Counted from the stretch's first letter, positions 18,132 to 27,627 are shown. The stretch: 64,000 nucleotides of DNA from Variovorax ginsengisoli (GCF_030486595.1 NZ_JAUJZH010000021.1:79146-143145); one strand, 5' to 3'. A program made the numbers and translations. The notes: a model not told the origin generated them from the sequence alone.

Positions 18132-18504
18132 GAATCCGGCTGTCCATTGCACTCGGCCCGCCGCGCCGGGCCGGCCGTCGTGGTAGCGGGCCGCAGTTCG
18201 TTGTTTGGTTCCAGCGGGCCGGCCGTGCGACGCAGCCTGGGCCCAGTGCGACACTCGATAGCAACCATCTTCTCCCCCTCAGCGGTGCCTCCGATTCGCT
18301 CGGACGGGGCGTTGTTGCGCAGTGCCCGCACGATTCTCCAAAAAAGATCCAGCCTTTGAAACTCTCACTGATACCATCGCCGTAATGGTCGTTCATCCGT
18401 AGTAATATCAACTCGCGGATTGAAACGGCAGTAGTCGCGGCACGCAGGGCAGAATCTCGTTGCTCGGAGGTTGCCGCAAGCAATGGATCAGGTCAGGATT
18501 TCCC
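18132..18504. other. Gap between IS30 and traY, no gene seen
   Basis: 373 bases. The first 60 bases are GC-rich; the stretch 18335-18425 is A/T-rich with phased runs of A/T and may hold the traY promoter, but no convincing pair of -35/-10 boxes stands out. No ORF with coding-like third positions. Confidence 0.4.
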
Positions 18505-20964
18505 ATGCGTTCCGCCCACGCTACATCGACACTCTCTACAGGTTCCGCGCCAGGCGCACCGCGGTCAGCGTCGCGCTCGCGGGCCCGATCCGTCCTGCAT
18601 ACCGTCGGAGGTCTGTTCGCCGCGCTGACGTCGATGCTCATGGCGGGCGTGGCCGCCGCGCAGAGCACCGGCACGGGCCAGCTCACGCAGCCCTACATCG
18701 ATGCGACCGGGACCAACGACATGTCCACCCAGGCGTTCACCGCCTTGCTTGGCACGTTCTTCACGAACCCTTTCTCGGCGATCGGGACAGCGTCGACGCT
18801 CCTCGGGAGCATGTTCCTCGTTTTCAACACGTTTATCCTGGTGGCCGGCACGATCTGGGCGACCTATGGAATCGGCGTGGCCATCGTCCAGACTGCTCAC
18901 GAAGGGCAGCTCATGGGCAAGAAGCTTTCCCAGGTGTGGCTCCCGATCCGGATGGTGACTGGCGTGGCCAGTCTGATCCCTGCGTTCGGTGGCTTCTCGC
19001 TTTCGCAGGCCGTGTTGGTCTTTGCGACCACGCTCGGCATCGGGGCCGCGAACCTCGGCTTCAACGCGATGATCGATGGGACGAACAACCTGACCACCGT
19101 CGTGGCGCCGTCGTTCGTCACCCCGAAGGCCCAGGGTGCGGCAACGCTGGAACAGGCGACGTTCGATCTATTCCGCTCGCAGGTTTGCATGCTTGCGCAG
19201 AACGCCTACGTCGAAGCGCACGAGCGTGAGGGGTTGAATATGACTGCCGAGCGGGTCTCCCGGATCGACGGTACAAGCGGCAGCATGGCCGCCGTATCCT
19301 ACGGGAAGCCCGGCTCACCTACCTACTGCGGTGGCGTAGGCGTAGATGCGACCAACGTCACCTCTGAGGGCCGTAGCGCGGACTCCATGGGCGGCTACCG
19401 CGTGGCATCGGTCAACTACGACAACATCGCGCGGGCGATGCAGCAGCGCGCGTCATCCAATTTCCCCAACTACACGACCCAGGTCGAGAACTTGGCGCGC
19501 AACTGGTACACGAGCTTCATCGCAAGCCAGAATGGAGGACCCGCGGCGGTACTGCCAAGACTGGAACTCGAGGGCATCGCGGCGAACTACTACGCCGGCA
19601 TCAAGGCTGCGGCCGGCAATCCTCAACAGCAGACCCAGGCGCTGAACTCGTCGGCCATTGAGTCGACGAGGAAGTACGGTTGGTTTGGCGCCGGCGCCTG
19701 GTACGCAACGCTGGCAGAGGTCAACGCAGCGATGGCTCAGGCGGCCCAAAGCGTCAACTTCCGTGCGTTTCCGATGCTCGTCAACTCGGGTGGGAACAAC
19801 ACGAAACTGAACGAAGCGCTGAATGGTCTGGTCGCGTCGACCGAGAAGGCGCAGAGCGCGCCGGAGAACGCCCAGGCCAAGGGCAACTCGTCAGGCCCTC
19901 AGGCACTTTGCGCGCTCCTGTCGAGTTCGTTGGCAGATGCAACGACGGCGCCCACAGGCAACTGCAGCTTCGGCCAGTCGTTCGCGATGAAGCTGATCGA
20001 CCTGTCGACCTCGGGCGCCGGCGGAGCGACAGCATCCACCGCTGGCGGCCTGCGCCTGATCGACCCGATCATCGCCATGAAGAACATGGGGGACTACCTC
20101 ATGGTTGCCGCTGAATCCGGCTTCGTCATCTATTCGTACGTCAAGCGATACAACCCGGAGGATGAGGAGGGCGACGAGGACAAGAGCGGTGGCGCAATGT
20201 CCGCCGTGAAGTCGGTCGCGGGAACGGTGCTCTCCAAGGTGGCGAAGTTCACGCCGATGAGCGGCCTGATCAGTGCGTTCGAATCCCTCATGGCCGTCCT
20301 CCCGACGCTTCTCGGGGCCATGTTCATTCTTGGCGCGATCATGAGCCTCTGGCTTCCTATGGTGCCCTTCGTGAACTGGTGGGGCGGGCTGGTGCAGTAC
20401 CTCACCATCTTCTTCGAAGGCATTGCCGCGGGGCCGATCTGGGCGTTCGTTCACTTGGACGCAAACGGCGAGGGGATGGGCCAGCGCACGGAAACTGGAT
20501 ACCTTTTCATTATCAATATGCTGTTCCGGCCGTTCCTCATGCTCCTGGGCTTCGTTGCTGCGGCTGCCCTTATGATCGTGATGGGCAGTTTCCTGTTCTG
20601 GCTATATCCATCGGTGATGGGCAACGTTCAGGGGAACTCTGTCACTGGTGTCGCCTCGATCATCGGCTTCCTGATCATCTTCTGGGTGCTGATGCACACC
20701 CTCGTGACGACCTTGAGCAACATGTCGGTGCTGTTGCCGGATCAGGCGCTCGCGTGGGCTGGCAAGGCCATCGGCGCGACCCTCGGTCGAGATGCGGACC
20801 AGCAGACCCGAGGAACGTTCATGGCGTTCGGCCGGTTCGGTCAACAGGGCATGGGGGAAGTCGCCAAGGGCGCGCAGCAGATGCGGGCGGCGAACGCCAG
20901 GGCAATGATGCAGGGTGGCGGAGCTAGCGGGAAACGCGGCCAAGGCGGCGGCGAAGTTGAATAG
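18505..20964 (+). CDS. traY: TraY/DotA-like type IVB integral membrane protein
   Basis: About 819 residues from ATG 18505. It has an N-terminal signal-like helix with AAA cleavage region (MAGVAAAQS), then a cluster of hydrophobic helices (residues about 75-110, 145-185), a large periplasmic loop with Cys residues, and four or more C-terminal helices (around VLPTLLGAMFILGAIM, FLMLLGFVAAAALMIVMG, IIGFLIIFWVLMHTLV). This topology and the pattern ASLIPAFGG ... PMVPFVNWW are those of DotA/TraY, an inner-membrane component of type IVB systems. The Gly-rich tail follows the last helix. Confidence 0.88.
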   Translation: MRSAHATSTLSTGSAPGAPRSASRSRARSVLHTVGGLFAALTSMLMAGVAAAQSTGTGQLTQPYIDATGTNDMSTQAFTALLGTFFTNPFSAIGTASTLLGSMFLVFNTFILVAGTIWATYGIGVAIVQTAHEGQLMGKKLSQVWLPIRMVTGVASLIPAFGGFSLSQAVLVFATTLGIGAANLGFNAMIDGTNNLTTVVAPSFVTPKAQGAATLEQATFDLFRSQVCMLAQNAYVEAHEREGLNMTAERVSRIDGTSGSMAAVSYGKPGSPTYCGGVGVDATNVTSEGRSADSMGGYRVASVNYDNIARAMQQRASSNFPNYTTQVENLARNWYTSFIASQNGGPAAVLPRLELEGIAANYYAGIKAAAGNPQQQTQALNSSAIESTRKYGWFGAGAWYATLAEVNAAMAQAAQSVNFRAFPMLVNSGGNNTKLNEALNGLVASTEKAQSAPENAQAKGNSSGPQALCALLSSSLADATTAPTGNCSFGQSFAMKLIDLSTSGAGGATASTAGGLRLIDPIIAMKNMGDYLMVAAESGFVIYSYVKRYNPEDEEGDEDKSGGAMSAVKSVAGTVLSKVAKFTPMSGLISAFESLMAVLPTLLGAMFILGAIMSLWLPMVPFVNWWGGLVQYLTIFFEGIAAGPIWAFVHLDANGEGMGQRTETGYLFIINMLFRPFLMLLGFVAAAALMIVMGSFLFWLYPSVMGNVQGNSVTGVASIIGFLIIFWVLMHTLVTTLSNMSVLLPDQALAWAGKAIGATLGRDADQQTRGTFMAFGRFGQQGMGEVAKGAQQMRAANARAMMQGGGASGKRGQGGGEVE

Positions 20965-20972
20965 AGGAAGCG

Positions 20973-21308
20973 ATGAGCCAACTTGACGGATTTTTTGCGG
21001 ACGCAGCCAGAATCGGTAGCGAGATCCGGGCCGCGAAGGCTCAGGCTGACGACGCCGAACTCGCATTGCGAAACCAACAGCGGGCAAACAAGATCATCGA
21101 CACGTTGAAGGAGGCCAATGCCGGCAACCTCGCGATGAAGTATCTTGCGCTGCGTGAGCTAATGAGAGTGGACCCTAACCACCCCCTGGTGCGTGACGCC
21201 GCGTTGCGCGAACAGGTTTCCGCCGGGGCGAAGAAGGTGATGAAGGTTTCGGACAACTGGGACGATGTGCGAGAGTTCGGCCAGAACTACAAGATCTCCG
21301 GTCGCTGA
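20973..21308 (+). CDS. Small hypothetical protein downstream of traY
   Basis: 111 residues, preceded by GAGGAAG at the right distance. Helical, charged, without signal peptide. In R64 the gene after traY is the exclusion gene exc, but I see no similarity that would justify that name. Ends about 100 bases before the TnpB element. Confidence 0.6.
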   Translation: MSQLDGFFADAARIGSEIRAAKAQADDAELALRNQQRANKIIDTLKEANAGNLAMKYLALRELMRVDPNHPLVRDAALREQVSAGAKKVMKVSDNWDDVREFGQNYKISGR

Positions 21309-21384
21309 CCCTCGCCCCTCGCTGCCTTTACGAAACGGGATTCGGCCCCGTCTGCTGGCTTCATGACCGCGAAGCCACTAAACA

Positions 21385-21404
21385 CGGATTCGCAAAATTG
21401 CATC
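21385..21404. repeat. Repeat copy 1, also the putative TnpB guide/target
   Basis: CGGATTCGCAAAATTGCATC, 19/20 identical to 22923-22942. It directly abuts the right end of the TnpB element, so in the minus-strand transcript its complement would be the guide. The core is a nearly symmetric CGCAA-AA-TTGCA. Flanking bases of the two copies are also loosely similar (TGGCT...CATG about 40 bases before each). Confidence 0.7.
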
Positions 21405-21560
21405 TTGACATCCTCCCCGTCTTGAAGGACGAGGATTCCTGCTGAGGCGGACTGCGTTCTACGCACAGGCCACTCCTTCGGAGGGTTCCTGCTTCGCAGG
21501 GGCTGCGCGCTTTGTCCTTGTGGACGCTGCGCGTCTGACTACCCCTCCACAGGCATCGGA
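21405..21560 (-). ncRNA. Candidate omega RNA (right-end TnpB guide scaffold)
   Basis: In IS605-type elements the guide scaffold comes from the 3' end of tnpB plus the right end. Here the 54 bases after the stop at 21459 and the adjoining coding tail are conserved between copies, ending in a hairpin whose last bases are GGGGAGGATGTCAA. The next 20 bases on the minus strand, GATGCAATTTTGCGAATCCG, would be the guide. The 5' limit is a guess. Confidence 0.5.
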
Positions 21561-22745
21561 TCCAGCGCTTGCGCCCGAGATCCAGGCCGCGTGCCCCGCG
21601 GCCAGAATGTTTTTTGCGGCATGGATGTCCGCATGTTCTGTGTGGCCGCAGGCCACGCAGGCGAAGACGCTTTGCGTCTTCCTGTTCTCCGCCGATTCGT
21701 GCTCGCACATCCGGCACGTACGGCTCGTGTAGGCCGGGTTGACCCGTACAGCAGCGCCGCCCACGGCGGCTGTCTTGTATTCGAGCTGCCTCCCAAATTC
21801 GCTCCAGGCAGCATCGAGGATCGCGCGGTTCAGGCCGGCCTTCTGGCGCACGTTCCTGCCCGGCTTTTGCGCGTTGCCTCGCGCCGATGCGGTCATCGCG
21901 GCGACCCGCAGGTCCTCGATCACGATGACGGGATGCTCGGCCGCGAGGCCGCTCGTGAGCTTGTGCAGCCAGTCCAGACGCTGCTGCGCGATGCGCTTGT
22001 GAAGAGCGCGCAGCTTGACAATCGCCTTCTTCCGGTTGCACGAGCCCTTGACCTTCCGGCTCACGCTGCGCTGATAGCGCCGCAACCGCACCTGCTGTGC
22101 TTTCAGCGCGGCGAGCGGAACGATGAGTCGTCCATCCGAAAGACCCGCGAAGTTTGCAACGCCCAGATCGACGCCGAGCGTCGGAGCGAGCCCAGCGGCC
22201 GCCACGACGGCCGCCTGCGCTGTCTGGATGGCCACATACCAGCGGCCCCCTTCGCGTGTAACGCTGGCGTTGCGAAGCTCGCCAGTGACTTCGCGGCTCA
22301 TACGCAAGCGCACCCATCCAAGTTTCGGCAGATGAATGCGCCCATTTGCTGCATCCAGCTTGAATTGGGCCTTGTCCGGGAACCGGATGCAGGGCTCCTC
22401 ACCCCTCCTCTTGATGTGAGGGTAGCCGGGCTTCTTGCCCGCTTTCACATTCGCAAAGAAGGCTTGGAAGGCGGCGTCCAGGCGCTTCAACACCTGCTGC
22501 TGGGGATGCACAGGCCCTTCGGCCAGCCACGAGGTCTCCGGCGCGTTGCGCCAGGCCGTGAGCCATTTGCACATGCTCGCGTAGCTTGCGTTCTTCTCGC
22601 CACGCTCGCGGCGACCCTGCTGCTCGGCTAGCGCGCGGTTCCAGACCCAACGCATCATGCCCGCATAGCGGGCCAGCTGCTTTTCCTGCAGCGGCCGTGG
22701 GCGAAGCTGGAAGCGGTGGGCTCGAAGGGTCGAAGCGTCGGACAT
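21459..22745 (-). CDS. tnpB: TnpB RNA-guided nuclease (OrfB, IS605 family)
   Basis: 428 residues, intact. It has an N-terminal basic helix region (FQLRPRPLQEKQLARYAG). The RuvC parts are visible: GVDLGVANFAGLSDGR with the first Asp, VIVIEDLRV with the Glu, and HADIHAAKNILAAGH with the last Asp. The zinc-ribbon is CRMCEH ... CVACGH. TnpB proteins cut DNA at a site set by the omega RNA next to a short TAM and help keep the element at its donor site. The acid triad is complete, so activity is possible. Close to the copy at 46319-47599. Confidence 0.95.
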   Translation of the reverse strand: MSDASTLRAHRFQLRPRPLQEKQLARYAGMMRWVWNRALAEQQGRRERGEKNASYASMCKWLTAWRNAPETSWLAEGPVHPQQQVLKRLDAAFQAFFANVKAGKKPGYPHIKRRGEEPCIRFPDKAQFKLDAANGRIHLPKLGWVRLRMSREVTGELRNASVTREGGRWYVAIQTAQAAVVAAAGLAPTLGVDLGVANFAGLSDGRLIVPLAALKAQQVRLRRYQRSVSRKVKGSCNRKKAIVKLRALHKRIAQQRLDWLHKLTSGLAAEHPVIVIEDLRVAAMTASARGNAQKPGRNVRQKAGLNRAILDAAWSEFGRQLEYKTAAVGGAAVRVNPAYTSRTCRMCEHESAENRKTQSVFACVACGHTEHADIHAAKNILAAGHAAWISGASAGSDACGGVVRRAASTRTKRAAPAKQEPSEGVACA

Positions 22746-22851
22746 CTACGAACAGTATGGGGAGGCGCGAGCGCTATGCGCAAGGGCGTGAAGAAAAATA
22801 CCTGCTTCCTTTCACCGCCCGCCCCGAAGGCCTTGACGCGGGTTTGGGTCA

Positions 22852-23167
22852 TGGACTTCCTTCGGACATCGAAATGTGCGTGCTCTCCACGGGTGGCTCA
22901 TGTTCGCAGCGATCGTAAAAAACGGATTTGCAAAATTGCATCGCGAAAGTTGATCGTATCCTTGCGCCAAAAAGTCGCAGCATGTTTTAATTAGAACATT
23001 GTGTTTGTAGAGACGTCTTAACGAGGAAAAAAGGAAACTGCGAGACAGTGCGAAAAACTGTTACGCATCGGTGATCGGTGGCCCAACGGGGGGTGACGAG
23101 AACCGCATTTCTCACACGTCGCCCCACCCATCCAACCGCCACCACCCTCGGCCTTTACCTCTCAAGC
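22852..23167. other. Leader region of the pilus operon
   Basis: 316 bases with no gene seen. The 22915-23040 part is clearly A/T-rich against the background and contains repeat copy 2. A possible weak promoter is TTGCGC (22962) with TTTAAT (22986), spacing 18; this is tentative. Probably the regulatory region for the pil genes. Confidence 0.45.
22923..22942. repeat. Repeat copy 2 upstream of the pil operon
   Basis: CGGATTTGCAAAATTGCATC; contains the palindrome TGCAA-AA-TTGCA (22929-22940). One mismatch to copy 1 at 21385-21404. It lies about 225 bases upstream of the first pil start and looks like an operator half of a repeated regulatory site. Confidence 0.55.
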
Positions 23168-23695
23168 ATGTTCAAGAACGCACCTCGACGCGCCTCCTCG
23201 CTGGCAAGCAGCAGCGCACCCCGCGCAGCCCTCCTCGCACTCGTCCTGGGTGTCTCCGCAGGCAGTGCCCTGGCTGGCTTCGTGGATAGCCGACCCGCCC
23301 CAGCTCTAGTGGCTCCAGTGGCGGCGGAAGCTGGCGCGGCGGTGAAGAGCGGCGCGGTGGCGATGCCCGTGGGTGGCGAGGTGGCGGCTCCTGCCGCACC
23401 GGCGGCACCGGTGGCGCAGTCCTTCACGATCTCGCGCAGCGACAAGACCATTCGAGAGGCGCTTGTGACCTGGTCGCGCCGTGCCGGCTGGACGCACGAC
23501 ACCGAGCATTGGACTGTCCCCTTCGACCTGCCGGTGCTCTCTTCCGCGGATCTCGGAACCGACTTCAAGGGCGCCGTGCGTGCGCTTCTGGCCAGCACGG
23601 ACCTCACGAACATGCCTCTCCAACCCTGCTTCTATTCGAACAAGGTGCTGCGCGTCGTTCCCAAGGCGGAACTCTGCGACCGGATGGCTAACTGA
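23168..23695 (+). CDS. TcpQ-domain pilus protein (PilL-like)
   Basis: 175 residues from ATG 23168. An N-terminal hydrophobic segment (ALLALVLGVSAGSALAG) reads as a signal peptide with a long basic start. An Ala/Val/Pro linker follows, then a TcpQ-like domain (FTISRSDKTIREALVTWSRR, WTVPFDLP, AVRALLASTDL, LRVVPKAELC). Such domains stabilise or pilot the secretin; in R64 this is the C-terminal part of PilL. First gene of the thin-pilus operon and directly before the secretin, as in R64 apart from the missing pilM. Confidence 0.75.
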   Translation: MFKNAPRRASSLASSSAPRAALLALVLGVSAGSALAGFVDSRPAPALVAPVAAEAGAAVKSGAVAMPVGGEVAAPAAPAAPVAQSFTISRSDKTIREALVTWSRRAGWTHDTEHWTVPFDLPVLSSADLGTDFKGAVRALLASTDLTNMPLQPCFYSNKVLRVVPKAELCDRMAN

Positions 23696-23739
23696 TTCGA
23701 GCGTGTAGCCGCCGAACACGAACTTAGGACTTAAAGCTC

Positions 23740-25314
23740 ATGAAATCCATTCGCCTCGCTCTTCTTCCCGTGGCCTTCGCCGCCCTCGCGGGCTGCGCCT
23801 ACCAGGAGCGAGTCCGGGTCGACGCTGCATCCGCCGACAAGGACATCGCCGCAAAGCGCAATGCCATGGTCGACCAGATCAAGGATTCGGAACGGGTGCG
23901 GATCGCTGCCCAGGACGTGGCGCGCCCCTTCATTGCTGGCAACCAGGAGCCTTTGGCGCGAGAGATGAAGATGCCATCGGCCCTGCGTCGCTCGGTGCCG
24001 ATCACCGCCAACTTCCAGCGCGGCGCGGTCGACCTGCAGACCGCGCTCAACCAGGTGGCGGAGGCCTCGGGCCTGATCATCACGGCGACCCCCGACGCGC
24101 TGCTTCCGCCGAGCCAATTCTCCGCAAAGATGGCCGCCAAGGACGCCCCGATCATGGGCCCTTCGCGTGTGCAGCTCCAGGCGTCGAACGTGCCCCTCTG
24201 GCAGTTGCTCGACGACATCGCGCGTCAGGCCGACGTGTCCTGGCGGCCGGTGGCGACCGGCGCCGAGTTCTACCGCGTCAAGACGCAGATTTTCCACTTG
24301 CAGGCCATTCCGCAGGTGGCGACAACCTCGGCAACGCTCGGGCGCAACGGTGGCTCCAACACGGTGTTCGAGTCGCAGAGCAAGACGGGCTTTTCCACCA
24401 AGGATCAGAACATGATCGTTGGCATGCGGGACACCATCGACGCCCTGCTCACGATGAGCGGCAAGGCGGTGATCAGCCAGGAGAGCCAGACCCTCGTGGT
24501 GACCGACACCGCGAAGGCGCTCGCGCGGGTTGCCAAGTACGTCGAAGACCAGAACAAGCTGATGTCGCGCCGCGTGCGGGTCCTGATCGAGTCGATCGAA
24601 GTCACCACCCGGGATGACAACGACTACGGGATGGACTGGAACCTGATCTACAAGGCGGCGAACAGTGCCATCTCGGTCGCTTCGCCGGCATCGCTGGTGG
24701 CCAGCCAGGTTGGCACGACCAGCTGGGCACGCACCGCCGGCACGATGACGGGTAGCGACGCGGTGGTGCAGGCCTTGAACGAGGTCGGCACCGTGGTGAA
24801 TCGTCGCTCGTTCCCGTTCACGACCACCTCGGGCCGCCCGGTCACCCAGGCGATCCGCACGACCTTCAACTACGTCGACCAGGTGCAGGCGACCGCGGTC
24901 AGCTCTTCGATCATCAGCACCAGCGCGCAGGCGCCGACCGTGACCCAGAAGGAAGAAACCGTGGGCACGTTCGTGACCCTGGTGCCGACCGCAAAGGCCG
25001 ACGGCACGATCTTCCTGTCGGTGAGCTTCGACGTGACGAGCGCGCAGCCGTTGAAGGCGTTCACGGTCGGCTCGGGCGACTCGGCTGTGACCGTCCAGCA
25101 AAAGACTATCGACGGCCAGGGCGTCATTCAGGAAGTTCCGGTTCGCTCGGGTCAGACGGTCGTGATCGGTGGCATCGAGTCGAACTCGAACTCGGTCACC
25201 AACCGGCGCCTTGGCGCAAACCTCCCGCTGGCGCTCGGTGGCTCCGACCAGGGCCGAAATACCAAGAGCCGCATGGTCTTGCTCGTGACGGCGATCGCGG
25301 AGGAGGGCGTCTGA
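23740..25314 (+). CDS. pilN: PilN outer-membrane secretin lipoprotein
   Basis: 524 residues. Lipobox LAALAGC puts the acylated Cys at about residue 19. N-terminal domains (residues about 60-300) are followed by the secretin core, ending with IQEVPVRSGQTVVIGGIE, the signature of type II/IV secretins, and MVLLVTAIAEEGV. It forms the outer-membrane pore through which the pilus passes. Between pilL-like and pilO genes. Confidence 0.9.
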   Translation: MKSIRLALLPVAFAALAGCAYQERVRVDAASADKDIAAKRNAMVDQIKDSERVRIAAQDVARPFIAGNQEPLAREMKMPSALRRSVPITANFQRGAVDLQTALNQVAEASGLIITATPDALLPPSQFSAKMAAKDAPIMGPSRVQLQASNVPLWQLLDDIARQADVSWRPVATGAEFYRVKTQIFHLQAIPQVATTSATLGRNGGSNTVFESQSKTGFSTKDQNMIVGMRDTIDALLTMSGKAVISQESQTLVVTDTAKALARVAKYVEDQNKLMSRRVRVLIESIEVTTRDDNDYGMDWNLIYKAANSAISVASPASLVASQVGTTSWARTAGTMTGSDAVVQALNEVGTVVNRRSFPFTTTSGRPVTQAIRTTFNYVDQVQATAVSSSIISTSAQAPTVTQKEETVGTFVTLVPTAKADGTIFLSVSFDVTSAQPLKAFTVGSGDSAVTVQQKTIDGQGVIQEVPVRSGQTVVIGGIESNSNSVTNRRLGANLPLALGGSDQGRNTKSRMVLLVTAIAEEGV

Positions 25315-25384
25315 AGCTCGCCGGCGCGGTCCCCGTGACCGTTCTGCTTGCCTGACCAGATCTCCAGCGAACCAGGAATCCTCT

Positions 25385-26821
25385 GTGGCATTTTTCAAGA
25401 AGAAGACGAAATCGAACCAGGACGGCGGCCGCTTGCCGCTGGTGGTAGCGGTTGACGATGTCGAGCCTAAGGCCGTCGCCTTTGGCGTGAGCTGGCGCGC
25501 AGTAGCGTCGCGCTCGTCGACCCGTGCCGACGCCATCAAGATCGCTCGTTCGGGCGGTGCGACCCATCTGATCTCCACGTTGCAGCAATTCGGCTATGGC
25601 CTCGTGCCCGCAGACGCTGCTCCGGCAGGCACCAGGGTCTTCGCAGCTGCTCGGGTTGCGGCGCGCCAGCATGGCGGCGATGCAATCTATGCGCTGAAGC
25701 TCTTCCCGGAAGGCAACGAATATTGGTTCGCGGTGATCCGCGGCGGCCAGCCGTCTTCGATCGACCGAGTGATCCTGTCGGACAACGACATGGAGCTCAT
25801 CGAAGCCGCCCGCAAGGAGATCGAGAGCGGGCTCGAGGATGACATCTCGTACGCCGTCTTCACGAACCTCGAAGACCATGATCTGAGCGACAAGGCTCGC
25901 GGCCTGACGGCCCAGGACCTGATGCTCGCTGCGTCGGGCGAAGAGGATGTGCTGCAGCCGCTGCCCAAGAAGAGCGGCGATATCCCCAAACCCGTGATCG
26001 CGGTCGTCGGCGTGGCCGTCCTGCTCGCCGCTGGCAACAAGGGCTGGGGCATGTACCAGGAGAAGGAGCGCAAGCGCTTGGCTCGGATCAATGCGTCCGT
26101 CGAGGAGCCTCCTGAGCAAGCCTGGGCGCTCGCGATGCAAGCGTGGGCAGACGGCCACCGCGCTGCGGATCCGCAAGGCCTCTCCGCGGTGCGGGTGTCG
26201 CTGGGGTCGGTTCCGCTCGTCTGGGGCGGGTGGGAGGTGCAAAGCGCCACCTGCACTGCGGTGCCACCGGCAGCATCCCAGCCCGGTGCGGCCGCCCAAG
26301 GCGACCGTCATTGGGGTTGCTCTGCGATCTACACCCGCAGCCAGTTCGGGCGTGTGAACCGCGAGATGAAGCAAAGTACCCCCGATGGCTGGACGGTCCA
26401 GTACAAGGGCCTGGACACGCTCGTGGGGAGCTGGAACGTCACGCATGCTTCCCAGCCCTTCAAGTTCGAGGCGCTGCGCTCGGTCGAGAACCACATGGTG
26501 GAGACCGTCAGCCGGTTGCAGAAGCTCAGCGCCGCGTTCGGCCAAGTCGGCGACCTCACCTTCGTGCCGGTCGAGATCAAGCCGCCACGCAAGGGTGATG
26601 GCACCGCTGTCGCCATGGTGGCCTCCGTCCCCCAGGTGCGGGCCGCCACCTTCACGTTGAAGGCGCCGTTGCGGAGCATCGATGCCCTCATTGACGCCGG
26701 CGTCGAGGCGGACTGGCTGCAGATCAACATGTATTTCAAGCGGGCCGACGGCGAAAAGGTCGACATCAAGACCTCGGCCCTGACCGCGGACGTCAAGGCC
26801 GTCATCTACGCCAAGCCGTGA
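25385..26821 (+). CDS. pilO: PilO pilus assembly protein
   Basis: 478 residues from GTG 25385, which has AGGA 8 bases upstream. A cytosolic N-terminal half is followed by one membrane helix (about residues 203-220, VIAVVGVAVLLAAGNKGW) and a periplasmic half with a Cys pair (SATCTAV, HWGCSAI). This is the layout of the PilO2/PilO proteins of R64-type thin pili, which link the cytosolic ATPase to the secretin. The stop overlaps the start of the short leader of pilP. Confidence 0.85.
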   Translation: MAFFKKKTKSNQDGGRLPLVVAVDDVEPKAVAFGVSWRAVASRSSTRADAIKIARSGGATHLISTLQQFGYGLVPADAAPAGTRVFAAARVAARQHGGDAIYALKLFPEGNEYWFAVIRGGQPSSIDRVILSDNDMELIEAARKEIESGLEDDISYAVFTNLEDHDLSDKARGLTAQDLMLAASGEEDVLQPLPKKSGDIPKPVIAVVGVAVLLAAGNKGWGMYQEKERKRLARINASVEEPPEQAWALAMQAWADGHRAADPQGLSAVRVSLGSVPLVWGGWEVQSATCTAVPPAASQPGAAAQGDRHWGCSAIYTRSQFGRVNREMKQSTPDGWTVQYKGLDTLVGSWNVTHASQPFKFEALRSVENHMVETVSRLQKLSAAFGQVGDLTFVPVEIKPPRKGDGTAVAMVASVPQVRAATFTLKAPLRSIDALIDAGVEADWLQINMYFKRADGEKVDIKTSALTADVKAVIYAKP

Positions 26822-26859
26822 CCCGCTTCGGACCTCAATCTCTCAAAGGCACCTCGCCC

Positions 26860-27627
26860 ATGAAAAACCTTCGTCTTCGTCAAGCGACAGCACTGGCTGT
26901 CACCGTGCTCGCCGGCCTGGCCCTCACTTCCGGTGCGCTTGCGGCTGACGTCTCAGCTGCGCTCGACAGCGCTCCCCAGTCGGAGGCGATGCGCAACAGC
27001 GTGGTCACCGTGGACACGCTCGTCAAGAACGAAAACCAACAGGCGTTGGCGCGCTCGATGGAGCAGTCGGTGGCCTCCGGCCTGATTCAGCCAGCCAAGC
27101 CCGCGGCGCCTTCGGGCCCGCCTGCCGGTCAGATCTTCATCCTGTCGATCTTCGGCATCGGCAACGACTTGAGAGCGCACATGAGCTTCAACGGCGAAGG
27201 CTACGAACGTGTGCGCGTGGGCGCCCGTATGGGCAGCTGTGTGATCTCGGAGATCACGGGCAACAAGGTCGTCCTGAAGCCGTCGCGCAAGGGAGTGCCG
27301 CCAGCAACCTGTCCGACGGGGAAGTGGACGGGCGTCAACTATTTCCAGCCGGCTCCCGGTTTGGCAAGCCCTGCGGAAAGCGGCAGGCCAGGCGGAGCCG
27401 CGCTTGCATCGCCCGCCATCCCCACGCCCTTCAGCTCCACCAGCACCCCCTCCAGGCCCCTGCAGCCCGTCTCCAGCGGGCCGGCGCCCCTCAAGGTGAG
27501 CCAGCCGACGATCCAGCTCATCCCGGGCGGGCCTGTGGCCCCTGGTCAGACGGCTGTGCCGTTGATTCCGCCCCAGCTTGAGGCAGTGCAGGACGAGCGC
27601 CTGCAGCAACCGGCCGCTGCCAACTGA
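26860..27627 (+). CDS. pilP: PilP pilus assembly protein
   Basis: 255 residues. Signal peptide MKNLRLRQATALAVTVLAG with cleavage near GALAADV. Conserved PilP core at residues about 75-165 (AGQIFILSIFGIGNDLRAH, YERVRVGARMGSCVISEI). Pro/Ser-rich C-terminal tail of about 90 residues, longer than usual. Periplasmic partner of PilO and PilN. Confidence 0.85.
   Translation: MKNLRLRQATALAVTVLAGLALTSGALAADVSAALDSAPQSEAMRNSVVTVDTLVKNENQQALARSMEQSVASGLIQPAKPAAPSGPPAGQIFILSIFGIGNDLRAHMSFNGEGYERVRVGARMGSCVISEITGNKVVLKPSRKGVPPATCPTGKWTGVNYFQPAPGLASPAESGRPGGAALASPAIPTPFSSTSTPSRPLQPVSSGPAPLKVSQPTIQLIPGGPVAPGQTAVPLIPPQLEAVQDERLQQPAAAN

Larger units (their letters stand above)
21405..22851 (-). mobile_element. 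TnpB-only IS605/IS1341-type element, copy 1
   Basis: Boundaries come from comparison with the second copy (46270-47703): both end on the right with the minus-strand sequence GGGGAGGATGTCAA and begin on the left with TGACCCAAA(C/T)CCGCGTCAAG, after which similarity stops. The right end can form the hairpin usual for this family. No tnpA is present. The four bases TGAC at the left (plus strand 22848-22851) are shared by both copies and may be target (TAM) rather than element. The left-end hairpin is less regular than in copy 2. Confidence 0.85.

Noticed and set aside
20973..21308. Exclusion gene (exc) by position after traY
   Set aside because: Position matches R64 but the protein is small, soluble and shows no similarity I can recognise to ExcA/ExcB.
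22923..22942. Repeat copy 2 as an active cleavage target of TnpB copy 1
   Set aside because: The bases in the TAM position are TTTCGC rather than the TGAC shared by both insertion sites, so cutting there is unlikely if TGAC is the TAM.
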